Below are positions 1-7,033 of a stretch of DNA of 7,033 nucleotides, one piece after another. The notes below the pieces were generated by a model. It was not told the origin of the DNA. It did no database searches and saw only the letters and a program-made list of their open reading frames with translations. Numbering within the stretch: position 1 is the first letter of the stretch; every line of letters begins with the position of its first letter. This stretch comes from Gemmatimonadaceae bacterium (GTDB taxonomy: Bacteria; Gemmatimonadota; Gemmatimonadetes; Gemmatimonadales; Gemmatimonadaceae). Both the position numbers and the translations under genes were made by a program. Location of the stretch: positions 1 through 7,033 of the forward strand of contig JALOPO010000152.1 in NCBI GenBank assembly GCA_025453855.1, written 5' to 3'.

Positions 1-2009
<2,009 letters not shown>

Positions 2010-2015
2010 CGTCCG

Positions 2016-2020
2016 TCTCC
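2016..2020 (-). promoter_or_regulatory. Ribosome binding site of katG
   Basis: Reads GGAGA on the minus strand, six bases before the ATG at 2009, which supports this start. It lies in the 13-mer CACGGAGACGGAC (2011-2023), which recurs with one change before the hydrolase start at 4628. Confidence 0.75.
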
Positions 2021-2064
2021 GTGCTGGAACGTCACAGGGATCATCCGCGCCGTGCCGGGTCGCA

Positions 2065-2092
2065 CGCCGCTCGCCTCGGGTCGCCGCTCGCC
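2065..2092. repeat. Tandem 11-bp direct repeat upstream of katG
   Basis: CGCCGCTCGCC occurs at 2065-2075 and again at 2082-2092, a 17-bp period with six bases between. It sits about 55-83 bp before the katG ATG, where an operator or promoter would be expected. The repeat is seen directly; a role as a protein binding site is inference. No convincing -35/-10 pair was found nearby. Confidence 0.5.
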
Positions 2093-2220
2093 CGTCCACG
2101 ATCAACCGGCCGGCCGAGCGCGCGGTTTCGTGCTGTCACGTGCGGTCTCCACCGAGGGGAAGGTAGGGGGTGGCTCCATGCCCCCCGCCGTCCGCGCCCC
2201 GCATGGTGCGGCGCGCGCGT

Positions 2221-2247
2221 CGCGTGCGCGGTTCGTGCACGCACGCG
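2221..2247. repeat. Perfect 7-bp inverted repeat in the katG/dehydrogenase intergenic region
   Basis: CGCGTGC at 2221-2227 is the exact reverse complement of GCACGCG at 2241-2247, with a 13-base loop that itself holds most of the palindrome CGTGCACG (2234-2241). If transcribed with the dehydrogenase it would form a leader stem-loop; as DNA it could be an operator. It abuts the next block of inverted repeats. Confidence 0.45.
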
Positions 2248-2273
2248 GGTGAGGCACCCGACCGGGTGCACCC
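2246..2273. promoter_or_regulatory. Alternating CGGGTG/CACCCG inverted-repeat block before the dehydrogenase
   Basis: Four modules follow one another: CGGGTG (2246-2251), CACCCG (2255-2260), CGGGTG (2263-2268) and CACCC (2269-2273). Any neighbouring pair is self-complementary: 2246-2260 is a 6-bp stem with loop AGG, 2254-2269 is a 7-bp dyad around AC, and 2264-2273 is the perfect 10-bp palindrome GGGTGCACCC. The block ends 25 bp before the ATG at 2299. It could be a multi-site operator or a leader with mutually exclusive hairpins; which one cannot be decided from sequence. Confidence 0.45.
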
Positions 2274-2298
2274 AGCCACCTCCAGCCATCCGCCTCCC

Positions 2299-3441
2299 AT
2301 GCAGCAGGCCCGCGCCGCCGTCGTCCGCCAGTCGGGCGCGCCGTTCGCCATCGAACCGATCGCGCTCGAGGAGCCGCGCGACACCGAGGTGCTCGTGCGC
2401 GTCGTGGCGACCGGCATGTGCCACACCGACATGGTCGCCCGCGACCAGCAGTATCCCGTGCCGCTGCCCGTCGTCCTCGGCCACGAAGGGGCGGGCGTGG
2501 TCGAGCGCGTCGGTCGCGCCGTGACCAAGGTCGCCCCCGGCGATCACGTCGTCCTCACCTTCGCCTCGTGCGGCGTCTGCGATCTCTGCCAGCAGGGACG
2601 CCCCACCTACTGCCGCGACTTCTTCGCGCGCAACTTCGGCGGCACGCGCCCCGACGGCAGCACCGCCACGCGCGCCGGCGACGCGCAGGGCGGGGCGCTG
2701 CACGATCACTTCTTCGGCCAGTCGTCGTTCGGCACCTTCGCCATGGCCTCCGAGCGCAACGTGGTGAAGGTGCGCACCGACGTCCCGCTCGAGCTCCTCG
2801 GCCCGCTCGGCTGCGGCATCCAGACGGGCGCCGGCGCGGTGCTCAACGCGCTCCGCATTCCGGCGGGCGCGAGCTTCGTCGTCTTCGGTGCCGGCGCGGT
2901 GGGGCTGAGCGCCGTCATGGCCGCGCATCTGAGCGGCGTGACGCCGATCATCGCCGTCGACACGAAGCCCAATCGTCTCGCGCTCGCGAAGGAGCTCGGT
3001 GCCGCGCACGTGATCAACGGCGCCGAGGAGGATGCGGTGGCGGCCGTGAAGCGTCTCACCGGCGATCGCGGTGCCGACTACTCGCTCGAGTGCACCGGCG
3101 TCACGAAGGTGCTGCGCCAGGCGGTCGAGTCGCTCGGCATCCGCGGCACCTGCGGCATCGTCGGCGCCGCCCCGCTCGGCGCCGAGGTGGCGCTCGACAT
3201 CAACGACATCATGGTCCCCGGCAAGACCGTGATGGGGATCATCGAGGGCGACAGCGTCCCCGACGTCTTCATCCCGCGCCTCGTCGACCTCTACGCCGCC
3301 GGCCGCTTTCCGTTCGACAAGCTGGTGCGCTGGTACACGCTCGACACGATCAACGAGGCGGCGCACGATTCGGAGCGGGGGGAGACGCTCAAGCCGATCG
3401 TGCGGATGAGCGGGGGCGCGGCCGAGGCGCGCGCCGCCTAG
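2299..3441 (+). CDS. Zinc- and NAD-dependent alcohol dehydrogenase, benzyl/aryl-alcohol dehydrogenase type
   Basis: 380-residue medium-chain dehydrogenase, expected to oxidise a primary alcohol, probably aromatic, to the aldehyde with NAD+ in the cytoplasm. Catalytic zinc ligands are C41 (GMCHTDM), H62 with E63 (GHEGAGVVE) and C172 (LGCGIQTG). The structural zinc site has four cysteines, C91, C94, C97 and C105. The Rossmann motif GAGAVG is at 197-202, and D221 at the end of the next strand favours NAD over NADP. The stretches HFFGQSSFGTFA (137-148) and EGDSVPDVFIPRLVDLY (316-332) are typical of the XylB/AreB benzyl alcohol dehydrogenase group, but the true substrate is not proven. The frame stays open for 43 codons upstream to a GTG at 2170; ATG 2299 was chosen because MQQARAAVVR matches the usual family N-terminus. 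No Shine-Dalgarno sequence precedes it. The gene is convergent with a hydrolase gene and its stop overlaps that gene's stop. Confidence 0.93.
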   Translation: MQQARAAVVRQSGAPFAIEPIALEEPRDTEVLVRVVATGMCHTDMVARDQQYPVPLPVVLGHEGAGVVERVGRAVTKVAPGDHVVLTFASCGVCDLCQQGRPTYCRDFFARNFGGTRPDGSTATRAGDAQGGALHDHFFGQSSFGTFAMASERNVVKVRTDVPLELLGPLGCGIQTGAGAVLNALRIPAGASFVVFGAGAVGLSAVMAAHLSGVTPIIAVDTKPNRLALAKELGAAHVINGAEEDAVAAVKRLTGDRGADYSLECTGVTKVLRQAVESLGIRGTCGIVGAAPLGAEVALDINDIMVPGKTVMGIIEGDSVPDVFIPRLVDLYAAGRFPFDKLVRWYTLDTINEAAHDSERGETLKPIVRMSGGAAEARAA

Positions 3442-3453
3442 CGGCGCGGCGCC
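3426..3453. terminator. GC hairpin with both convergent stop codons in its loop; possible bidirectional terminator
   Basis: GCGCCGC (3431-3437) and GCGGCGC (3441-3447) form a perfect 7-bp stem around the loop CTA. The stem extends with GGCGC (3426-3430) against GCGCC (3449-3453), with one bulged G at 3448, giving 12 pairs. The loop holds the overlapping stop codons of the two converging genes. There is no T-run on either side, so this is not a classical intrinsic terminator, but a stem this strong could pause polymerase or protect both mRNA 3' ends. The dyad is seen; termination is inference. Confidence 0.5.
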
Positions 3454-4628
3454 GGCGCGAGCATCGCGGCGACGCGCGCCAGCAGCGCCGCGGTCGCGCG
3501 TCCGTCGTAGCGCGGCGGCGACCACGTCGTCGCGTCGCGACGTGCCTCGCACCCGTCGCTCGCGAGCAGCCCGTGCGTCGTCGCCGGTACCTCGTCGAAG
3601 GTCGCGAGCGCCGGCGAGACGCCCTGCACGATGTCGCGGATGCGTTCGTGCTCCTCGCGATCCATCAGTGCGTCGCACGCGCCGCGCAGCACCGCCACGC
3701 GCACGCCGCGCGCTGCCACCTCGCGCCAGGCGCGCTCCCACGGCTGCGCCGCCGCCTCCTGGTGGAAGCGCGTGCTCCGCCCGTACAGCGTGCGCGCCGC
3801 GGTGTCGACGCCGAGCTGGCGCGCCCAGGCGGCGGCGAGCGCGGTGTCGCGCGCCGCGAGTGCGTGCGGCTCCGCGCCCGGCGCGAGCCACTGCGCATGC
3901 CAGCGGAGCTGCATCGGCATCACCCCCGCGACCTGCGCAGGCGCCTGCGCGGGGCGACTGCGCGTCACACGCCCCTCGAGGACCCGCCGGTCGAGGCGGA
4001 CGAGATGCTCGCCCCACGTGAGCGTCGTCGTGCCCCAGACCACGATCCCCGCGAGTCCCGGCGCGTCGGCCGCGAGCAACGGGACCATCGTCCCCCCCAT
4101 GCTCCCGCCCACGAGGACGATCCGTGTCGTGTCGACCGCGGGATCACGACGGAGCGCCGCCAGCGACGCCCGGTGCAGCGCGAGCTCGTCGTCGTAGCCG
4201 AGCGTCGCGCACGCCGGGCCCCCGCTGCCGCCGATCCCCGTCTTCTCGGTGCGCATCATGATCGCGCCGCTGCGTCGCGCCATGTCGGCGAGCATCAGCG
4301 CCCAGCCGTCGGGCTGGCTGTCGGGGATCGCCACCGGGTCGCACGAGAGCCACTGCACGAAGAGCAGCGCCGGCAGTCGTCGTGGTGGTGCGTCGGATGG
4401 CTGGGTGCGGATCGTGCGCACCGCATACCCGGCCGGCACGCGCAGCATCGCGCAGCGCGTCTCCACGCCGCCGATCGGCGCCTCGCATCGCGCGCCCGAG
4501 GCCGGGGCTGCCTCCTGCGCGACGATCGCGCGCACCGTCAGGGCGTGCGCCCCCGCCGCCGTGAGCGCCAGGAGGGCGGCGCCTCGAGACCGTCGGGCAC
4601 ACTGCCGGCGCGAGCGCGATCGTGACAT
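3438..4628 (-). CDS. Exported alpha/beta hydrolase (serine esterase/peptidase fold)
   Basis: 396 residues. The N-terminus is arginine-rich (residues 1-15), followed by an alanine/leucine-rich stretch to about residue 37 that looks like a signal peptide, with possible cleavage after AHA (29) or near IVAQ (38). The nucleophile elbow is GGSMGG with S176 after strand VLV; the acid is probably D319 in RGACDALM and the histidine H352 in TTHGLL. The upstream motif RTEKTGIGGSGG (126-137) and the lid motif LYGRSTRFHQE (281-291) fit a family of exported alpha/beta hydrolases. The substrate is unknown. Six cysteines after the signal region (48, 59, 96, 140, 318, 360) would allow disulfides outside the cytoplasm. 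It is the last gene of the operon, 23 bp after the preceding hydrolase. The ATG at 4628 has GGAGA at seven bases. Its stop overlaps the dehydrogenase stop. Confidence 0.85.
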   Translation of the reverse strand: MSRSRSRRQCARRSRGAALLALTAAGAHALTVRAIVAQEAAPASGARCEAPIGGVETRCAMLRVPAGYAVRTIRTQPSDAPPRRLPALLFVQWLSCDPVAIPDSQPDGWALMLADMARRSGAIMMRTEKTGIGGSGGPACATLGYDDELALHRASLAALRRDPAVDTTRIVLVGGSMGGTMVPLLAADAPGLAGIVVWGTTTLTWGEHLVRLDRRVLEGRVTRSRPAQAPAQVAGVMPMQLRWHAQWLAPGAEPHALAARDTALAAAWARQLGVDTAARTLYGRSTRFHQEAAAQPWERAWREVAARGVRVAVLRGACDALMDREEHERIRDIVQGVSPALATFDEVPATTHGLLASDGCEARRDATTWSPPRYDGRATAALLARVAAMLAPAPRR

Positions 4629-4635
4629 CGGTTCG

Positions 4636-4640
4636 TCTCC
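4636..4640 (-). promoter_or_regulatory. Ribosome binding site of the second hydrolase
   Basis: GGAGA on the minus strand, seven bases before ATG 4628, inside the 23-bp gap to the preceding gene. Its own strong site means it can be translated without coupling. The surrounding 13-mer CACGGAGACGAAC (4631-4643) matches the katG leader at 12 of 13 positions. Confidence 0.75.
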
Positions 4641-4651
4641 GTGTGGGATGA

Positions 4652-5677
4652 TCAGTGGGGCGCCACACGATACTCGGCGAGGAAGTCGCGCAGCACCCGC
4701 AGCACGGCGCCCGGATCCTCGGTGAGCATCCGGTGCCCCACGCCCGTGAGCGTCGCGAGCGTGGCGCGCCGGAAGAGCGGCCCGTGCCAGCGTCGCTGGA
4801 AGGCGGGACCGAGCGCGCTGCAGCTCGCACCGACCAGCAGCACCGGGCGATCGACGGTGTCGAGCCCTGCCGCAAAGTCGTAACGGAAGCGCCCGAAGCC
4901 GTTTCCCATGAGCGTACCCCGCAGGTACTCGACGTAGCCGCCCGGGCGCCAGACGTCCGCGGGCGGCGGACGCTGCGGATCACAGAAGTAGTTGGTCTGC
5001 CGCCCGTTGGCGAGCACGAGCAGTGCCTTCAGGTCGAGCGCGTCGTGATCCGTCGCCGTCAGCACCTCGTTCTGCCAGGAGGTGCGGGCCACCTCGCGCT
5101 CGAGCAGCGCCACGTTGATCACGTCGCGGAACGTCGCCCCCATGATCGCGCCGTTCAGTCCTCCCGGCTCGAGCAGCGCCGCCTCGCGCACGCGCGCCGG
5201 GTGGCGGCTCATGTACAGCGCGGCGTACATGGCACCGAACGAGTGCCCCACCAGCGTCACCGGACGCCCGCGTGCGAAGCGGTCGGCGATGCGGTCGATC
5301 TCCTCCACCACCGCGTCGAACGTGTACTCGTCGCGCGGCACACGCTCCGAGAGGCCGTTGCCGCGCTGGTCCCAGAGCACGACGCGATAGCGGTCGGCGA
5401 GCGCCGCGAGCGGCAGGAGCATGCGATGGTCGGACAGCGAGCCGTGGAGCGCCAGGAGCACGGGGCGTACCGTGTCGCCGCGCACGCTGTCGCCGAAGGT
5501 CTGCAGGTGCACGCGCCGCGTCCGGCCGGCCACGGTGATCGCGATCGATGGGAGCCGCAGGTCGCGCTCGACGGTCGTCGGGACGAGTGTCGCATGCGGA
5601 ACGAGCACGGGACGGCAGCCCGTCCACGACACCGTTCCGAGGACGACGGCCGTGACGGCGAGCAGGCGTGGCGTCAC
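4652..5677 (-). CDS. Probable lipoprotein alpha/beta hydrolase, S33-like
   Basis: 341 residues from a GTG start. Residues 5-20 are hydrophobic and end in WTGC, so C21 is a possible lipid-anchored cysteine, although W at -3 is not the usual lipobox residue. The fold markers are clear: oxyanion HGS (79-81), WDQRGNGLS (102-110) as in proline iminopeptidase-like enzymes, the elbow GHSFGA with nucleophile S146, and H315 in GVGHRM. The usual aspartate after strand 7 is absent: LLVGASCSALG (280-290) has none. E170 in LLEPGG, after strand 6, is the best candidate acid. The GTG at 5677 overlaps the TGA of the upstream gene as GTGA, so translation is probably coupled; a second in-frame GTG lies directly before it at 5680. 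The frame continues far upstream, but that part lies in another frame of the beta-barrel gene and carries no recognisable domain. Substrate unknown. Confidence 0.85.
   Translation of the reverse strand: MTPRLLAVTAVVLGTVSWTGCRPVLVPHATLVPTTVERDLRLPSIAITVAGRTRRVHLQTFGDSVRGDTVRPVLLALHGSLSDHRMLLPLAALADRYRVVLWDQRGNGLSERVPRDEYTFDAVVEEIDRIADRFARGRPVTLVGHSFGAMYAALYMSRHPARVREAALLEPGGLNGAIMGATFRDVINVALLEREVARTSWQNEVLTATDHDALDLKALLVLANGRQTNYFCDPQRPPPADVWRPGGYVEYLRGTLMGNGFGRFRYDFAAGLDTVDRPVLLVGASCSALGPAFQRRWHGPLFRRATLATLTGVGHRMLTEDPGAVLRVLRDFLAEYRVAPH
5674..5677 (-). other. GTGA start/stop overlap coupling two operon genes
   Basis: On the minus strand GTGA contains the GTG start of the lipoprotein hydrolase (5677-5675) and the TGA stop of the beta-barrel gene (5676-5674). 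Only a weak GGCGG-like site precedes it, so reinitiation by ribosomes finishing the first gene is the likely way the second is translated. Confidence 0.75.
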
Positions 5678-6435
5678 CACGGCCGCCCGACGCCGAGCGT
5701 CGCATGGAACGGCAACTGGCCGAGCATCGGGTTGAGCACGATACCAAGCCGGTTGGGCGCATGGGCAAAGCCGGCACGCGCGACGAGCAGCGTGCCGTCG
5801 CCGACGATGCGTGCGGCGGCGATGCCGAGCCGCAGCTGCGACGCACCACCGCGGTGCCATCCGGCGTCGGGCCCCTCGTCCGGCGCCACGATCCCCGGGC
5901 GCATCGCCCACAGCGCTCGCACGGACGCACCGGGGCGCACGTGTGTCGCGAGCGTGAGGCGGTAGCCGAGATCGGCGGTGAGCGTGCCACGTGCACGATG
6001 CGTCCCGGGGGCCGCCCCCATCTCGAGACCGATCGCGTACCGACGACCGGTTGCATCGCTGGCGCGAGTGAGCGTGGCGCGCCCCTGCAGCTGCACGCCC
6101 CACGGCCCGTCGCCACGCAGCCGCGTCCCCTCGACGCCCAGGGCGAGCTTCCACGTCCCGCTCGTCGTCGCGAGCATCCACGGCACCGTCAGGGCGAGCG
6201 TGAGCGCCGGCGCGCGCCACCCGGCGTGGCCGGACGCATGCACCGCCGACGGGACGATGACGCGCGCCTCGCTGACGACGGTGTGGTCCCATCCCGCGGT
6301 CACGAGGGCCATGGTCCGATCCGACCGCTCGAGCGGGCGCGCCGCCTGCGCCGGCAGCAGCACGGGGAGGCTGCATGCGAGCACGACCAGCACACGACGC
6401 GCGGCGATCGGAGGCGTGTCGGCCCGCGTCCTCAT
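5674..6435 (-). CDS. Putative outer-membrane beta-barrel protein, function unknown
   Basis: 253 residues. The N-terminus has RR followed by a hydrophobic core (VLVVLACSLPVLLP, 15-28) and a signal peptidase I type site PAQA-A, cleaving after residue 31. The mature part has no long hydrophobic helix. It has many short stretches with alternating polar and nonpolar residues, for example 78-89, 95-103, 113-122, 150-163 and 217-224, and ends in ATLGVGRPW with a terminal tryptophan, like the C-terminal strand of outer-membrane barrels. I do not recognise a family. The ATG at 6435 was chosen over upstream codons of the same frame because GGGAG sits seven bases before it and the signal peptide starts there. 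First gene of the operon; its stop overlaps the start of the lipoprotein hydrolase. A role in substrate passage for the two hydrolases is only inferred from position. It could instead be a soluble exported beta-rich protein. Confidence 0.7.
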   Translation of the reverse strand: MRTRADTPPIAARRVLVVLACSLPVLLPAQAARPLERSDRTMALVTAGWDHTVVSEARVIVPSAVHASGHAGWRAPALTLALTVPWMLATTSGTWKLALGVEGTRLRGDGPWGVQLQGRATLTRASDATGRRYAIGLEMGAAPGTHRARGTLTADLGYRLTLATHVRPGASVRALWAMRPGIVAPDEGPDAGWHRGGASQLRLGIAAARIVGDGTLLVARAGFAHAPNRLGIVLNPMLGQLPFHATLGVGRPW

Positions 6436-6436
6436 C

Positions 6437-6448
6437 CGGGAGCTCCCG
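6437..6448. promoter_or_regulatory. Palindrome enclosing the ribosome binding site of the beta-barrel gene
   Basis: CGGGAGCTCCCG is a perfect 12-bp palindrome ending one base before the ATG at 6435. On the minus strand its first half carries GGGAG (6447-6443), the only good Shine-Dalgarno candidate. In RNA, CGGG can pair with CCCG around AGCT and partly hide the site. As DNA it could be an operator. The palindrome is seen; a regulatory role is inferred. Confidence 0.5.
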
Positions 6449-6484
6449 CGCGAGGCGGCGCGTGCATGTGCCGCCGGGCGCACC

Positions 6485-6496
6485 GGCGACGTCGCC
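6485..6496. promoter_or_regulatory. Perfect 12-bp palindrome in the second divergent intergenic region
   Basis: GGCGACGTCGCC reads the same on both strands. It lies 49 bp before the operon's first ATG, a usual position for a dimeric regulator site. It matches no operator I can name with confidence, and no regulator gene is in the window. Confidence 0.4.
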
Positions 6497-6644
6497 CACC
6501 CCGCGCCGCCTCTGCCGCCCCACCCCGCACACCGGGTGATGCCGACGATCGCCGCCCCGCGCGCCGGGGGAGGTGCGCGCCCTGCATCCGCGCACATCCT
6601 TCACCACCGCCACTCGCCTGTGATCGCGCGGGGCGCGCGGCCTT

Positions 6645-6682
6645 CACCGGTCCTGCGCGTCGCACCGGACACCATTCACCGG
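6645..6682 (+). repeat. Three CACCGG boxes before the NTF2-like gene
   Basis: CACCGG occurs at 6645-6650, 6663-6668 and 6677-6682. The first and third are extended to TTCACCGG and start 32 bp apart, about three helical turns. The last ends seven bases before the ATG at 6690. They could be regulator sites, but such short GC-rich words also recur by chance in this DNA. No clear -35/-10 elements were found in the 254-bp gap. Confidence 0.35.
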
Positions 6683-6689
6683 ACTCCCC

Positions 6690-7033
6690 ATGTCGCGTCC
6701 CATTTGCTGGCTCGCACTCGTCCTCGCCGCTGGGCAGGGATGTGCGACCCATCCGCACGCCGCTGCCGGCGGCACCTCGACCCGCACCCGGCCCGACTCG
6801 ATCGCCGCCGCCGCCGCGCTCACCGTCCTCAAGGAGCGCGAGTGGCCGCGTGCCTACGCCGAGCAGGACACGGCGCTCCTCCAGCGCCTCCTCGCGCCCT
6901 CGTTCCGCCGTGTCGACGCCGACGGCACCGTGTCCACGCGCGACGACGAGCTCGCGTACGTGCGGTCGACCCGACCGTCGTACGACTCGCTCCGCTTCCG
7001 CATCACGCGCCTCGACGTCTTCGCCAACGGCAC
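6690..7033 (+). CDS. Exported NTF2-like protein (DUF4440/SnoaL type), C-terminus cut off by the window edge
   Basis: The first 114 codons are visible. Residues 5-17 (ICWLALVLAAGQG) form a short hydrophobic export segment and C18 could be a lipidated cysteine, though GQGC is a poor lipobox. After a threonine/arginine-rich linker, residues from about 40 show the start of the NTF2-like cone fold: a helix LKEREWPRAYAEQD (47-60), LQRLLAPSFRRVDADG (64-79) and a second helix DDELAYVRS (85-93), followed by a strand LRFRITRLDVFANG. This pattern is typical of DUF4440 proteins, which include small binding proteins and enzymes with varied or unknown roles. The ATG was chosen because the signal starts there; no Shine-Dalgarno sequence precedes it. 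It is divergent from the hydrolase operon. Confidence 0.8.
   Translation, partial: MSRPICWLALVLAAGQGCATHPHAAAGGTSTRTRPDSIAAAAALTVLKEREWPRAYAEQDTALLQRLLAPSFRRVDADGTVSTRDDELAYVRSTRPSYDSLRFRITRLDVFANG

Noticed and set aside
2137..2142. CACGTG palindrome in the katG/dehydrogenase intergenic region
   Set aside because: Six bases only, expected by chance, and no matching element next to it.
2170..2298. Upstream GTG start for the dehydrogenase giving 43 extra residues
   Set aside because: The extra residues are unlike the family N-terminus, have no ribosome site, and would run through the inverted-repeat block.
2010..2298. Sigma-70 type promoters for katG and the dehydrogenase
   Set aside because: No credible TTGACA/TATAAT-like pair with proper spacing on either strand; the same holds for 6436-6689.
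2041..4017. A 658-codon minus-strand open frame spanning the dehydrogenase and part of the hydrolase
   Set aside because: The translation is Arg/Ala/Asp-rich with no recognisable motif, and it crosses two genes with clear catalytic residues in other frames.
2418..4625. A 735-codon plus-strand open frame running from within the dehydrogenase across the hydrolase gene
   Set aside because: Arginine-rich shadow translation; starts inside a well-supported gene and is antisense to another.
4655..5965. A 436-codon plus-strand open frame antisense to the lipoprotein hydrolase
   Set aside because: No domain or signal; the opposite strand has a complete alpha/beta hydrolase.
5678..6613. Long in-frame upstream extension of the lipoprotein hydrolase (a possible fusion)
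   Set aside because: The extension lacks any domain, overlaps the beta-barrel gene in another frame, and the GTG with a signal-like segment at 5677 gives a normal start.

Overview
The window looks like chromosomal DNA from a very GC-rich bacterium. Codon third positions are almost all G or C, so long spurious open frames run antisense to every gene. Several products carry export signals, and one looks like an outer-membrane beta-barrel, which points to a diderm (Gram-negative type) cell. Gemmatimonadota or a similar high-GC diderm phylum would fit, but nothing here proves the lineage. There is no rRNA, tRNA, transposase, integrase, phage gene or CRISPR array.

Layout. (1) Positions 1-2009, minus strand: most of a katG catalase-peroxidase, its C-terminus cut by the window edge. 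(2) Positions 2010-2298: a divergent intergenic region with a tandem 11-bp repeat on the katG side and a dense block of inverted repeats on the other side. (3) Positions 2299-3441, plus strand: a zinc- and NAD-dependent alcohol dehydrogenase of the benzyl/aryl-alcohol type. (4) Positions 3438-6435, minus strand: a three-gene operon read from right to left. It encodes a probable outer-membrane beta-barrel protein (5674-6435), a membrane-anchored alpha/beta hydrolase coupled to it by a GTGA start/stop overlap (4652-5677), and, 23 bp further on, a second exported alpha/beta hydrolase (3438-4628). The last gene meets the dehydrogenase tail to tail. Their stop codons share the tetranucleotide CTAG in the loop of a strong GC hairpin. 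(5) Positions 6436-6689: a second divergent intergenic region with two perfect 12-bp palindromes and three CACCGG boxes. (6) Positions 6690 to the end, plus strand: the start of an exported NTF2-like (DUF4440/SnoaL type) protein, cut by the window edge.

How the genes may work together. The operon puts a surface barrel and two hydrolases of different alpha/beta subfamilies in the cell envelope. This would suit uptake and hydrolysis of an ester, amide or similar substrate, but no substrate can be read from the sequence. The neighbouring dehydrogenase could oxidise an alcohol released by such hydrolysis, which is only a guess from proximity. KatG is a general peroxide defence enzyme and need not be linked. 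I did not find a clearly new defence or mobile system. The most notable signals are the hairpin-embedded shared stop codons, the alternating inverted repeats before the dehydrogenase, and the envelope hydrolase cassette.
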